Positions 9,769 to 18,428 of a DNA stretch of 64,000 nt are shown piece after piece. The notes under the pieces are model-generated. The model was not told the origin of the DNA. It ran no database searches and saw nothing but the letters and a program-made list of their open reading frames with translations. A program made the translations under genes and the position numbers. The stretch covers positions 86,428 to 150,427 of the forward strand of contig NZ_LKEG01000036.1 in assembly GCF_001645105.1 (NCBI RefSeq), in the 5' to 3' direction. Positions within the stretch are counted from its first letter, which is position 1, and each line of letters begins with the position of its first letter. Origin of the DNA: Pseudomonas marginalis (GTDB lineage Bacteria > Pseudomonadota > Gammaproteobacteria > Pseudomonadales > Pseudomonadaceae).

Positions 9769-10249
9769 CGTAGAAAATACAACCGATCAGCCGCGCGAAC
9801 AGGCTGAGGGTTTCCGGCAGGTTGGGGTCTTCAAACAACATCGCCCTGGAATCCAGCGCGCACAGCGCACCGAACAGGCGGCCGTCAGGCAGGAAGATCG
9901 GCGCACCGGCGTAGCTTTCAATCGCGAATTGCTTGACCACCGGGCGCGTGGCAAAGCGGCCGTTTCGGCTGATCTGCGGGATGAACAGCGTCTGAGGGTT
10001 GATGCAGAACTCACTGCACAGCGTGGTTTCGAGGTCGAGCACGTCGTCGACCTGGATGCCCATTTCGGCGGTGTCGTGCACGGAGCAGACCACCCATTCC
10101 TGGTCGGTGAATTTGGCGAGGCCGGCAAAGCGCATGCCGGTCAGGCGGGTGACCAGTTGCAGGATGCTGGTGGTGGCTTCTATTTCGGCGATGGCAGCGC
10201 GCTCATCGGCGCTGAGCAGGGACTGTGCTGAGGTGACGCTAGGAATCAT
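9743..10249 (-). CDS. Stand-alone GAF domain protein
   Basis: 168 residues consisting almost entirely of one GAF domain: ILQLVTRLTGMRFAGLAKF, LCSEFCINPQTLFIPQISRNGRF, SYAGAPIFLPDGRLFGALCALD. No output domain is attached. Such proteins bind small ligands or sense redox state, but no ligand can be assigned. The ATG at 10249 is preferred over one at 10264 because GGAG sits nine bases upstream. It is convergent and overlapping with the AraC gene. Confidence 0.82.
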   Translation of the reverse strand: MIPSVTSAQSLLSADERAAIAEIEATTSILQLVTRLTGMRFAGLAKFTDQEWVVCSVHDTAEMGIQVDDVLDLETTLCSEFCINPQTLFIPQISRNGRFATRPVVKQFAIESYAGAPIFLPDGRLFGALCALDSRAMLFEDPNLPETLSLFARLIGCIFYANLTAADY

Positions 10250-10302
10250 AGGTGAACACTCCAATTGCGTGGTGGTCCTGGCCCACCACGCACGTTGAGG
10301 GC

Positions 10303-11805
10303 TTAGTTAATCCGTGGATGCTGCTGCACAAGGTTGTTGCGCTTGGCTTCCAGTTCGGCGATCTCGGCATCGATGTCTTCGATCTTCTGCTCGATATTGT
10401 CGTGATGTTCCTGCAGCAGCTCCTTGGCTTCTTCCATGTCCGAAGCGGCCGGCGCTGCGCCGCGCAACGGCTTGTTGGCGGTTTCCTTCATGGTCAGGCC
10501 AGTGACCAGGCCGACCACCGCAAACACCATCAGGTAGTAGGCGGGCATGTACAGGTCGTTGGTGCTTTCCACCAGCCAGGCCACGGCAGTCGGGGTTACG
10601 CCTGCGATCAACACCGACACGTTGAACGCACTGGCCAATGCACTGTAGCGCAGGTGCGTGGGGAACATCGCCGGGAGTGTCGAGGCCATCACCCCGATAA
10701 AGAAGTTGAGGATCACCGCCAGGATCAGCAAACCGGCGAAGATCAGCCCGATCTTGCCGCTGGTGATCAGCATAAATGCAGGGATAGACAGGAACAGCAG
10801 GCCGATGCTGCCGGCGATGATGAACGGCTTGCGACCGATCTTATCGCTGACAAAACCGATGAACGGCTGCACGAACAGCATCCCGACCATGATCGCGATG
10901 ATGATCAGCACGCCGCTGTTTTCTTTGTAATGCAGGTTATGCGACAGGTAGCTCGGCATGTAGGTGAGCAGCATGTAGTACGTCACGTTGGTGGCCGCGA
11001 CGATGCCGATGCAGGTCAGCAGGCTGCGCCAGTGCTGGGTCGCGACTTCCTTGAACGACACTTTGGGACCGTGGGTCAGGCCTTCGCGGTCGCCTTGCTC
11101 GAGTTTGTCCATGTGCTGTTGGAACGCTGGGGTTTCTTCCAGCGCGTGACGCAGGTACAGGCCGATGATGCCCAGGGGCAGGGCGAGGAAGAACGGCAGG
11201 CGCCAGCCCCACGCTTCGAACTCGGCTTCACCCAACACGGTGGAAATCAGTACAACCACACCGGCGCCCAGCACGAAACCGGCGATGGAGCCGAAGTCCA
11301 GCCAGCTGCCCAGGAAACCGCGCTTGCGGTCCGGGGCGTATTCGGCGACGAAGATCGACGCGCCGGTGTATTCACCGCCGACCGAGAAGCCCTGGGCCAT
11401 TTTGCACAGCAATAGCAGGATCGGTGCCCAGATGCCGATGGAGGCATAGCCGGGAATCAAGCCGATGGCAAAGGTGCTCAGGGACATGATCACAATGGTG
11501 GCGGCGAGTACTTTTTGCCGCCCGTATTTATCGCCCAGTGCGCCGAAGAACAGACCGCCCAGCGGGCGAATCAGGAAGGGCACCGAAAAGGTACCCAATG
11601 CAGCGATCATTTGTACGCTGGGCGAGGCGTCCGGGAAGAACACCTTGCCGAGCACATAGGCGACAAACCCGTAGACGCCGAAGTCGAACCATTCCATGGC
11701 GTTACCCAAGGCGGCAGCGGTGATTGCCTTGCGCACCTTGGCGTCGTCAACGATGGTGATGTCTTTCAAACCGATGGGTTTGACGCTTTTCTTACGTAAT
11801 TTCAT
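10303..11805 (-). CDS. proP: MFS osmolyte/proton symporter, ProP family
   Basis: 500 residues of the metabolite:H+ symporter group: GNAMEWFDFGVYGFVA, the GDKYGRQ loop, QGFSVGGEYTGASIF, LEETPAFQ. The C-terminus (~455-495) is a heptad-rich acidic stretch (EEAKELLQEHHDNIEQ ... EIAELEAKRNNL), like the coiled-coil tail of E. coli ProP that tunes osmotic activation. That tail supports uptake of glycine betaine, proline or ectoine under osmotic stress, though other members import citrate or ketoglutarate. The upstream in-frame ATG at 11856 is rejected because family similarity begins at MKLRKKS. A strong hairpin lies in its 5' leader. Confidence 0.85.
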   Translation of the reverse strand: MKLRKKSVKPIGLKDITIVDDAKVRKAITAAALGNAMEWFDFGVYGFVAYVLGKVFFPDASPSVQMIAALGTFSVPFLIRPLGGLFFGALGDKYGRQKVLAATIVIMSLSTFAIGLIPGYASIGIWAPILLLLCKMAQGFSVGGEYTGASIFVAEYAPDRKRGFLGSWLDFGSIAGFVLGAGVVVLISTVLGEAEFEAWGWRLPFFLALPLGIIGLYLRHALEETPAFQQHMDKLEQGDREGLTHGPKVSFKEVATQHWRSLLTCIGIVAATNVTYYMLLTYMPSYLSHNLHYKENSGVLIIIAIMVGMLFVQPFIGFVSDKIGRKPFIIAGSIGLLFLSIPAFMLITSGKIGLIFAGLLILAVILNFFIGVMASTLPAMFPTHLRYSALASAFNVSVLIAGVTPTAVAWLVESTNDLYMPAYYLMVFAVVGLVTGLTMKETANKPLRGAAPAASDMEEAKELLQEHHDNIEQKIEDIDAEIAELEAKRNNLVQQHPRIN

Positions 11806-11834
11806 GCGGGGGCACTCTAAAGCAGAACAGGGGA

Positions 11835-11857
11835 GGTGCCATCGCAGCGATGGCACC
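11835..11857. promoter_or_regulatory. Perfect 10-bp hairpin in the proP leader
   Basis: GGTGCCATCG and CGATGGCACC are exact inverted repeats with a three-base loop, 30-52 bases upstream of the proP start. No T-run follows on either strand, so it is more likely an operator or an RNA stem near the 5' end of the proP message than a terminator. Confidence 0.4.
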
Positions 11858-11959
11858 GCTCTGTCAGTTCAGATACAAGCGGACATGAAATAATTCACCC
11901 GTATTTGCGTTTTTTTGCAGATGCATTGAACTTTGTGAATTTTACAGAGAGTTATCCGA

Positions 11960-12490
11960 ATGCTCGCCAGCCCCGCGCGTCTCACCTACCGTCAGCCACT
12001 CCCCAGCGACCTGCAGCCATTGTTCGCGATCTTCGGCGACCCTCGGACCCACCTGTTCAACCCCGCCGGCCCCCTGACGTGCCTGGCCGATGCGCAACGC
12101 CTGCTCGACGGCTGGCTCGAGCAGTGGGCCAGCGAGGGCTATGGCTGGTGGGCGATTGCGCGCCACGCAGCACCCGAGCACATCATCGGCTTTGGCGGTA
12201 TCGCGCCTCTCAATTACCTGACGCAAAGGCGCATCAACCTGGGTTACCGCTTTGCCGAGCAAGCCTGGGGCCAGGGCTATGCCACCGAAGTGGGGCGCGA
12301 TGCCCTGAAGTTGGCATTTGAAACCCTGGCGTTACCCGAGGTATTTGGCCTGGTCCGGCCCGGCCATGCGGCGTCGATCCGCGTGCTGGAGAAGCTTGGC
12401 ATGCAGCCTTTCGGCCTGCTCGATGATGTACCCGGCAAGCCACCCAGCCGGGTATTCAGGATTTGTCATCCTACAACTGCTCAAAGCTGA
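11960..12490 (+). CDS. GNAT acetyltransferase, RimJ/RimL type
   Basis: 176 residues. Family signs are TYRQPLPSDLQPLF at the start, IGFGGIAPL, the acetyl-CoA pocket in GYRFAEQAWGQGYATEVGRDAL, and VRPGHAASIRVLEKLGMQ, the usual RimJ/RimL ending (N-S/A-S-x-R-V-x-E-K-x-G). Members acetylate N-terminal amines of proteins or small molecules; the target here is unknown. It is divergent from proP and followed by the independently promoted MFS gene. Confidence 0.85.
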   Translation: MLASPARLTYRQPLPSDLQPLFAIFGDPRTHLFNPAGPLTCLADAQRLLDGWLEQWASEGYGWWAIARHAAPEHIIGFGGIAPLNYLTQRRINLGYRFAEQAWGQGYATEVGRDALKLAFETLALPEVFGLVRPGHAASIRVLEKLGMQPFGLLDDVPGKPPSRVFRICHPTTAQS

Positions 12491-12537
12491 CACTTTTCAC
12501 AGCCGCGCAAGACCTCATATAACCCTAATCTTTCAGA

Positions 12538-12566
12538 TTGACAGGGGATAGGGACCTCGATATAAA
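12538..12566 (+). promoter_or_regulatory. Sigma70 promoter of the ACS-family MFS gene
   Basis: TTGACA at 12538-12543 and TATAAA at 12561-12566 are separated by exactly 17 bases, a near-consensus housekeeping promoter. The expected start of transcription is near 12573, giving a ~60-base leader. A palindromic operator lies just downstream, so a strong basal promoter is probably held down by a repressor. Confidence 0.75.
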
Positions 12567-12583
12567 AGCCACAGTTGTACGAC

Positions 12584-12605
12584 GACATATGACGTTACAT
12601 ATGTC
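12584..12605. promoter_or_regulatory. Palindromic operator downstream of the promoter
   Basis: GACATATG and CATATGTC are perfect inverted repeats with a six-base spacer. They start about 12 bases after the predicted transcription start, where a dimeric repressor would block the polymerase. The regulator is not obvious; neither flanking gene is a classical repressor except the MarR-GNAT protein convergent downstream. Confidence 0.6.
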
Positions 12606-12633
12606 CTACCTAACAAAAATAAAAAGTGATGCC

Positions 12634-14037
12634 ATGAACTTGATCGAGCCCATCCATGCTCATCGCGTTGGCCAAGCGGTAGGTAACTACCGCTGGACCA
12701 TCTGCGCGATGCTGTTTTTCGCGACCACCGTCAACTATCTCGACCGCCAGGTGCTCAGCTTGCTGGCGCCGCAACTGTCGACGCAATTTGGCTGGAGCAA
12801 CACCGATTACGCCAACATTGCCGCAGTGTTCCAGTTTGTCTACGCGATCTCCATGCTGTTCGCCGGGCGTTTTGTCGACAAGATCGGCACCAAGGCGGCC
12901 TACGTGGTGGCGATCGGCATCTGGTCCACGGGCGCCATCATGCATGCGTTCTCGGTACCGATGGGCGAGGGCATCGCGGCGATCAGCGGTGCAATCGGCC
13001 TGGCGGTGATTCCGGTGTCGATTGCCGGCTTTATGCTGTCCCGCGCCGTGCTGGCGATTGGTGAAGCGGGCAACTTCCCGATTGCGATCAAGGCCACTGC
13101 CGAATATTTCCCCAAGAAAGAACGCTCCCTGGCCACGGGTATCTTCAACTCCGGTGCCAATGTCGGGGCGATCCTGGCGCCGATCTGCGTGCCGTTGATT
13201 GCCGGGTTATGGGGCTGGGAAGCGGCCTTCATCGTGATCGGCGGCCTGGGTTTTGTATGGGTGGCGGTGTGGGTCGCGCTGTACAAGAAGCCGGATGAGC
13301 AAAAACGCCTGTCGGCCGCCGAGCTGGCGTATATCCGCAGCGACCAGACCGTGCAGCCGTTCACCCCGGCAGCTGCGGGCGATGTAACGAAAAAAGTCTC
13401 GTGGTTCAAGCTGCTCACCTACCGCCAGACCTGGGCCTTCGCCTTCGGCAAGTTCATGACCGACGGCGTGTGGTGGTTCTTCCTGTTCTGGCTGCCCACC
13501 TACTTGTCGGCGCAATACGGCATGAAAGGTCCCGACATCGTGCTGCCCCTGGCGGTGCTGTACAGCATGACCATGGTCGGTAGCATCGGCGGCGGCTGGT
13601 TCCCGAGCTACTTCATGGCCCGTGGCGATGCGCCGTATGACGGCCGCATGAAAGCCATGCTGGTGATCGCCCTGTTTCCGCTGGTGGTGCTGTTGGCGCA
13701 ACCCCTGGGCTACATCAGCTTCTGGGTGCCGGTATTGTTGATCGGCGTGGGCGCGTCGGCGCACCAGGCGTGGTCGTGCAACATCTTTACCACCGTGTCC
13801 GATATGTTCCCGCAGAAGACCGTGGCCTCGGTGGTCGGCATCGGCGGCATGGCCGGCGGTTTGGGCGGGGTGGTGATGACCAAGATTGGTGGATGGGTGT
13901 TCGACTACTACAAGTCAGTCAACGATATCCACACCGGCTACATGATCATGTTCGCGATCTGTGCCCTGGCCTACCTGGTGGCCTGGAGCGTGATGAAGAC
14001 GCTGGTGCCGCGCCACAAGGAAATCACCGACCTGTAA
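12634..14037 (+). CDS. MFS transporter, anion:cation symporter family (ExuT-like)
   Basis: 467 residues and 12 membrane segments of the ACS family: YRWTICAMLFFATTVNYLDRQVLS, GEAGNFPIAIKATAEYFPKKERSLATGIFNSGANVGA, and DGVWWFFLFWLPTYLSAQYGMKG. Close relatives import hexuronates or sugar acids such as galacturonate, so uptake of a carboxylated sugar is the best guess. The ATG at 12634 gives the usual family N-terminus; starts at 12538 or 12601 fall in promoter and operator sequence. No catabolic genes are adjacent. Confidence 0.85.
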   Translation: MNLIEPIHAHRVGQAVGNYRWTICAMLFFATTVNYLDRQVLSLLAPQLSTQFGWSNTDYANIAAVFQFVYAISMLFAGRFVDKIGTKAAYVVAIGIWSTGAIMHAFSVPMGEGIAAISGAIGLAVIPVSIAGFMLSRAVLAIGEAGNFPIAIKATAEYFPKKERSLATGIFNSGANVGAILAPICVPLIAGLWGWEAAFIVIGGLGFVWVAVWVALYKKPDEQKRLSAAELAYIRSDQTVQPFTPAAAGDVTKKVSWFKLLTYRQTWAFAFGKFMTDGVWWFFLFWLPTYLSAQYGMKGPDIVLPLAVLYSMTMVGSIGGGWFPSYFMARGDAPYDGRMKAMLVIALFPLVVLLAQPLGYISFWVPVLLIGVGASAHQAWSCNIFTTVSDMFPQKTVASVVGIGGMAGGLGGVVMTKIGGWVFDYYKSVNDIHTGYMIMFAICALAYLVAWSVMKTLVPRHKEITDL

Positions 14038-14045
14038 GGCTTGAC

Positions 14046-14070
14046 GTCCCGCGCGGCGATCGCGCGGGAC
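14046..14070. terminator. GC-rich hairpin between convergent genes
   Basis: GTCCCGCGCG and CGCGCGGGAC pair perfectly over ten bases with a five-base loop. It lies eight bases after the MFS stop and just before the stop of the convergent MarR-GNAT gene, so it may serve both. The T-run is short (CGTTTC). Confidence 0.6.
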
Positions 14071-14074
14071 CGTT

Positions 14075-14995
14075 TCACAGCGCGCGGGCCCAGGTCTGGC
14101 TGACCAGGGATTTACCGAAGCTGGCCATCGGTTCCTCCTCCACCAACTCAAACCCGGCTTTCTGATAGAGCTTGCGCGCATCGGTCAGGATGTCCACGGT
14201 CCACAGCAGCATGCGGGTGTAGCCCACCTGGCGGGCAAAGCGCACGCACTCGTCCACCAAACGCTGGCCGATGCCCATGCCCCGCGCGCTGGCATCCACG
14301 TAGAGCATGCGCAACTTGGCTGTGGTGTAGTCATGGCGGATCACAAACACCGACCCCACCACCTCACCGTCCTTTTCCGCGATCCAGCAACGCTCGGAGG
14401 TCGGATCAAATTCGCGCAGGTACTTGGCGACAATCTCCGCCACCAGCGCTTCGAATTCCCAATTCCAGCCATATTCACGCGCGTATATCGCGGTTTGTTG
14501 TTGCACCACCAACCCCATGTCGCCGGGTTGTGGATCGCGTAGCAGATAGCTGGGCGCCGTGCCTTGCAGCAGGGCCTGGATGCGTTTCATGGCTTCGGTG
14601 AGCTGATGCTGTTGCTGCTCCGGCAGGCTGTCGAGCAGGGCGATGACTTCGTTCTGGGTGCGTTGCTCCAGGGGCGCCAACACGGCGCGACCGAGATCGC
14701 TGAGGTGCAATTGCACCGCGCGAGCATCGGTAACGGAGCGGACTTTCTGGATCAGGCCGCGCTTTTCCAGGCCGCCTACCAGCCGGCTCAGATAACCCGC
14801 GTCCAGGCTGAGCATGTGGCACAGGTCAGCGCTGGTGAGATCGCCTCGGGAAGACAACTCGTACATCACGCGGATTTCGGTGAGCGAGTAGTCGCTTTGC
14901 AGCAGGTGTTCCTGCAGCACGCCGATCTGCTGCGTATAGAAGCGGTTGAAGCCGCGCACGACACCGGCGCGTTCGATCAGCAGAGGGGTAGACAT
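14075..14995 (-). CDS. MarR-GNAT fusion protein
   Basis: 306 residues in two parts. Residues ~1-145 are a MarR winged helix (QSDYSLTEIRVMYELSSRGDLTS, SLDAGYLSRLVGGLEKRGLI, DARAVQLHLSDLGR). Residues ~155-305 are a GNAT acetyltransferase (RCWIAEKDGEVVGSVFV, LRMLYVDASARGMGIGQRLVDECV, LWTVDILTDARKLYQKAGF). This fusion is widespread in soil bacteria. It may couple gene control to acetylation of a compound or of a regulator, but the target is unknown. No divergent partner gene is controlled in an obvious way. Confidence 0.88.
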   Translation of the reverse strand: MSTPLLIERAGVVRGFNRFYTQQIGVLQEHLLQSDYSLTEIRVMYELSSRGDLTSADLCHMLSLDAGYLSRLVGGLEKRGLIQKVRSVTDARAVQLHLSDLGRAVLAPLEQRTQNEVIALLDSLPEQQQHQLTEAMKRIQALLQGTAPSYLLRDPQPGDMGLVVQQQTAIYAREYGWNWEFEALVAEIVAKYLREFDPTSERCWIAEKDGEVVGSVFVIRHDYTTAKLRMLYVDASARGMGIGQRLVDECVRFARQVGYTRMLLWTVDILTDARKLYQKAGFELVEEEPMASFGKSLVSQTWARAL

Positions 14996-15065
14996 GCGCG
15001 AATGCTCGAATGGTTGCCTGGGGCAATTATATTGTTGCTTCAGGCAAGCATGTCAATCCATTTGA

Positions 15066-16004
15066 TCAGGTGCGCACCACCGTCAGAATAATGCGAACAG
15101 CCAGGACCACACCGATCAATACTGCGGCTATCCCGGCCGTTTCCATGAGCGTGGGCCAACGCGTGCTGAACCACAGGCCGAGCAGGCTGGCGAACAAGGA
15201 TTCAAGGGCTATCAACTGGCTGCTCAGCACCATCGGCAGGCGCTGGGTCGCAGCGTTCCAGGCCCAGGCGCCGATCAGGGTCGACATCAGCGCGATAAAC
15301 AAACACCAGGCATACAATGGCCCCGCCTGGGCAAAGCCGAAACCGAGGGTTGGCAGCTTGAACAAACCCAGCATCTGCGCCAGCGGTACCAGGCACAGCG
15401 TGGCAATACCACTGCCCGTCAGCATGAGCGCGGTCCAGACGCCGGTTGCGGAGGGCGCGAGGGCCTGCAACTGCTTCTGGTTGATCACGCTGAAGCCCAC
15501 CCACACCACCACGGCACCCACTGAAAAGCACAGACCGGCCAGCCAGTCGCCACTGTTCGCAGGGGCGTGTTGGAGGCTGCTGAGATTCGACAGCAGCAAT
15601 CCTGCCGTCAAGAACCCCAGCGGGATGGCCAGCCGGCGCCAGGGCACGGTTTTGTTCCTGGCGTTACCGAGCAGGGCCAGCAACACGGGGACCAGGCTGA
15701 CAAACGTCGGGGTCAACACCGGGCCGCCGAAGACGACGCCAGCGGTAATGCAGGCGCCGTAGCCCAGGCAGCCCGTTACACCGAGTCCGGCAGCGATCCA
15801 CAACCGGCGCGGGCCAAGACAGCGCAATTGGGCGCGATACAGAATCAACCCCGCGCAGCCGAGTACGCCGGCGATCAGGTACCGCACCGCCATGAAGTCA
15901 AAGAGGCTGTATTCACCGGTCACGTATGGCGCGATGAAATTCAGCGCCCAGCCCAGGGTCGCGATAACGGCAAGGCTTACGCCGAGGAAAGCGGAGGTCT
16001 GCAT
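15066..16004 (-). CDS. EamA-family (DMT) transporter
   Basis: About 312 residues with ten hydrophobic segments in two EamA repeats (first LGWALNFIAPYVTGEYSLFDFMAVRYLIAG; second WVGFSVINQ through PMVLSSQLIALESLFASLLG). EamA proteins export metabolites such as amino acids. The ATG at 16004 has AGGGA nine bases upstream and is preferred over in-frame starts at 16025 and 16046. It is divergent from a LysR regulator 92 bp away, which probably controls it. Confidence 0.85.
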   Translation of the reverse strand: MQTSAFLGVSLAVIATLGWALNFIAPYVTGEYSLFDFMAVRYLIAGVLGCAGLILYRAQLRCLGPRRLWIAAGLGVTGCLGYGACITAGVVFGGPVLTPTFVSLVPVLLALLGNARNKTVPWRRLAIPLGFLTAGLLLSNLSSLQHAPANSGDWLAGLCFSVGAVVVWVGFSVINQKQLQALAPSATGVWTALMLTGSGIATLCLVPLAQMLGLFKLPTLGFGFAQAGPLYAWCLFIALMSTLIGAWAWNAATQRLPMVLSSQLIALESLFASLLGLWFSTRWPTLMETAGIAAVLIGVVLAVRIILTVVRT

Positions 16005-16096
16005 GGAGGGTGTCCCTGAAGTCATGCATTCATGGTGCCCAGCCACGCGGGTATGCTACAAACGAGTTCTCAGCCCTGGATACATAACCTCAGATT

Positions 16097-17038
16097 ATGA
16101 ATGCACTCGGCAAAACCCTACCGCCTCTCGCGAGCTTGTTGCCCTTTGAAGCGGCGGCGCGCCTGGAGAGTTTCTCCAGGGCGGCCGATGAGCTTCACAT
16201 CACCCAGGCCGCTATCAGCCGGCAGATTCGGGGCCTGGAAGACAACTTGGGCGTCAAGCTGTTTTCAAGGCGCAATCGCGCAGTGTTCCTCACCCAGGAA
16301 GGGCGTGAGCTCGGACGGGTGGTGAGCCTTGCGCTGCAAAGCATCAGCGAGGGGGCCGCTAGCCTGCGCGCGTCGCACCACCGCAACCGGGTGGTGCTGC
16401 TGTGCCAGTTGTGCGAAGCGTTTTATTGGCTGATGCCGCGCCTCTCGACGTTTCACCAGCAATACCCGCACATCGAGATCCAGGTGGTGACCTCCACCCG
16501 GCCACTCACGGAATTCAATGACCCTTTTGACGTGGCGCTGCAAAGCACCTGGCGCGCCAGTGGCTCGCATCCGTTGATGTTCACCGCGTCCGACGAGGTG
16601 TTTCCGGTGTGCAGTCCCGCCTACCTGAGCGCGGAACAACCGCTGCTGATCACCGAATTGCAGTCCTATACATTTTTGCACCACAGGGCTGACGCGCCCC
16701 ACTTGATGGAGTGGGATGAGTGGCTACGGGTGTTCGGGCAGTTGATGGCCGGGAATGCACGCAGTGCCAGCTTCGACAGTTACCCGCTGATGCTGCAAGC
16801 GGCCGTGGAAGGGCACGGTATCGCCATGGGTTGGCGGCGTACGGCGAGTCGGTTGATTGAAAGCGGCGCGCTCGTAAGGCCGTGTGCGCAGAGTGTGCAT
16901 TTGCCTGAGGCTATTTCGGTGTACAGGCACCAAGGGGAGGGGAACCGGGCGGAGGTTGCAGCCTTGCTGGCTTGGCTGGAAGCGCAGCTGCAAGATGATG
17001 AGGGGGAAGGCGTCGGCGAGCGCGTCACCCGTGGCTAA
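16097..17038 (+). CDS. LysR-family regulator (GcvA-like)
   Basis: 313 residues. The N-terminal helix-turn-helix is LPPLASLLPFEAAARLESFSRAADELHITQAAISRQIRGLEDNLG, followed by the effector domain (VVLLCQLCEAFYWLMPRLSTFHQQYPHIEIQ ... LMLQAAVEGHGIAMGWRRTASRLIESGALV). The pattern is that of GcvA-type regulators, which often act on amino-acid or efflux genes. It is divergent from the EamA transporter and is its likely regulator. The stop codon lies inside a strong hairpin. Confidence 0.88.
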   Translation: MNALGKTLPPLASLLPFEAAARLESFSRAADELHITQAAISRQIRGLEDNLGVKLFSRRNRAVFLTQEGRELGRVVSLALQSISEGAASLRASHHRNRVVLLCQLCEAFYWLMPRLSTFHQQYPHIEIQVVTSTRPLTEFNDPFDVALQSTWRASGSHPLMFTASDEVFPVCSPAYLSAEQPLLITELQSYTFLHHRADAPHLMEWDEWLRVFGQLMAGNARSASFDSYPLMLQAAVEGHGIAMGWRRTASRLIESGALVRPCAQSVHLPEAISVYRHQGEGNRAEVAALLAWLEAQLQDDEGEGVGERVTRG

Positions 17039-17061
17039 CCCGGCGTCCTGCCGGGTTAGCC
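17033..17061. terminator. 12-bp hairpin overlapping the lysR stop codon
   Basis: GGCTAACCCGGC and GCCGGGTTAGCC are exact inverted repeats with a five-base loop. The TAA stop of the LysR gene lies in the left arm. No T-run follows, so termination strength is uncertain; it sits between convergent genes. Confidence 0.55.
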
Positions 17062-17135
17062 TCCGATTCAAGCCTGGGTTCGGGCACCGTGTTAGACGGG
17101 GCGCCCGAGGTTAATAGCGGATCACGCGCGGCCAG

Positions 17136-18428
17136 CTATTGATTACGTGTCACCCGCCACACGGTATTGGCCAAGTCATCGGCAATGATCAGCGCACCTT
17201 TCGGGTCCACCGTCACACCCACCGGACGCCCACGGGTCTTGCCGTCGTCACCGCGAAAGCCAGTGGCAAAGTCGATCGGCTCACCGGACGGCTTGCCGTT
17301 GCTGAAGGGCACAAAGATCACCTTGTAGCCCACTGGGTTGTCGCGGTTCCAACTGCCGTGCTCGCCGACGAACACGCCGTCGGCAAACTTCTCGCCCATT
17401 TGCGGGATCGAAAAGTCCACGCCGAGCGCCGCCACGTGGGAACCCAGGCTGTAATCCGGCTTGATCGCGGCGGCGACCTTGGCCGGGTTCTGCGGTTGGG
17501 CGCGCGGGTCGACGTTCTGGCCCCAATAACTGTAGGGCCAGCCGTAAAACGCGCCTTCGCGCACGGAGGTTAGGTAGTCCGGCACCAGGTCCGGGCCGAG
17601 TTCGTCGCGTTCGTTGACCACCGTCCACAATTGCCCGGTGTCCGGCTGGATGGTCAGTGCCGTCGGGTTACGCAAGCCGGTGGCGTAGGGCTTGTGCGCG
17701 CCGGTGGTGGCGTCGATCTGCCAGACCATCGCACGGTCGATCTCCACTTCCATGCCGCGTTCGGTGACGTTGCTGTTGGAACCGATACCGACGTAGAGCT
17801 GGCTGCCGTCGGCGCTCACGGCCAGGGATTTGGTCCAGTGATGGTTGATCTGCGCCGGCAGGTCGGTGACGGTGCTGGGCGGGCCGCTGGCCTTGGTCTG
17901 GCCGTCGGCGTAGTCGAAGCTCACCAGCGCGTCCTGGTTGGCCACGTAGAGTTTGCCGTTGGCAAACGCCAGGCCGTACGGTGCGTTGAGGTTGTCGGCG
18001 AACACCGTCTTGAGTTCGTAGGTGCCGTCACCATCGGCGTCGCGCAGCAACGTCAGGCGGTTGCCGCTCTTGACCTTGGTGTTGCCTTCGGCCTTGATCA
18101 GGCTGGCGATCACATCCTTGGGCTTGAGCTTGGCCGCGCTGCCACCACGGCCTTCGGCCACGAGGATGTCACCGTTGGGCAACACCAGGGTCTGGCGCGG
18201 GATGGCGAGGTCCGTGGCGATCGCCGTGACGCTGAAGCCTTCCGGAACCTTGGGTTTCTGCTCGCCCCAGGGCGCAGGCTCGGCGATCTTCATGCTCGGC
18301 AACAGGCTGCTTTGTTGTTCCGGCAGCTTGGGGTCGGGGCCGCGTGCCTGGGTCTTGTCGCCTTCGCCACCGCAGGCGGCGAGCAATAATGTGGCGCTCA
18401 ACAGGGTCAGGGTGCTGGACGTTTTCAT
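17136..18428 (-). CDS. Lipoprotein sugar dehydrogenase, PQQ/sorbosone dehydrogenase-like
   Basis: 430 residues. A lipoprotein signal (LLSATLLLAAC) precedes a six-bladed beta-propeller of the glucose/sorbosone dehydrogenase type: ILVAEGRGGSAAKLK, DADGDGTYELKTVFADNLNAPYGLAF, INHHWTKSLAVSADGSQLYVGIGS, GLRNPTALTIQPDTGQLWTVVNERDELG, VFVGEHGSWNRDNPVGYKV. Members use PQQ to oxidise sugars in the periplasm, but many family proteins have no proven substrate. The start overlaps the DUF2231 stop (ATGA), so translation is coupled. A cysteine-anchored propeller beside a small membrane protein suggests electron delivery to the membrane. Confidence 0.85.
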   Translation of the reverse strand: MKTSSTLTLLSATLLLAACGGEGDKTQARGPDPKLPEQQSSLLPSMKIAEPAPWGEQKPKVPEGFSVTAIATDLAIPRQTLVLPNGDILVAEGRGGSAAKLKPKDVIASLIKAEGNTKVKSGNRLTLLRDADGDGTYELKTVFADNLNAPYGLAFANGKLYVANQDALVSFDYADGQTKASGPPSTVTDLPAQINHHWTKSLAVSADGSQLYVGIGSNSNVTERGMEVEIDRAMVWQIDATTGAHKPYATGLRNPTALTIQPDTGQLWTVVNERDELGPDLVPDYLTSVREGAFYGWPYSYWGQNVDPRAQPQNPAKVAAAIKPDYSLGSHVAALGVDFSIPQMGEKFADGVFVGEHGSWNRDNPVGYKVIFVPFSNGKPSGEPIDFATGFRGDDGKTRGRPVGVTVDPKGALIIADDLANTVWRVTRNQ

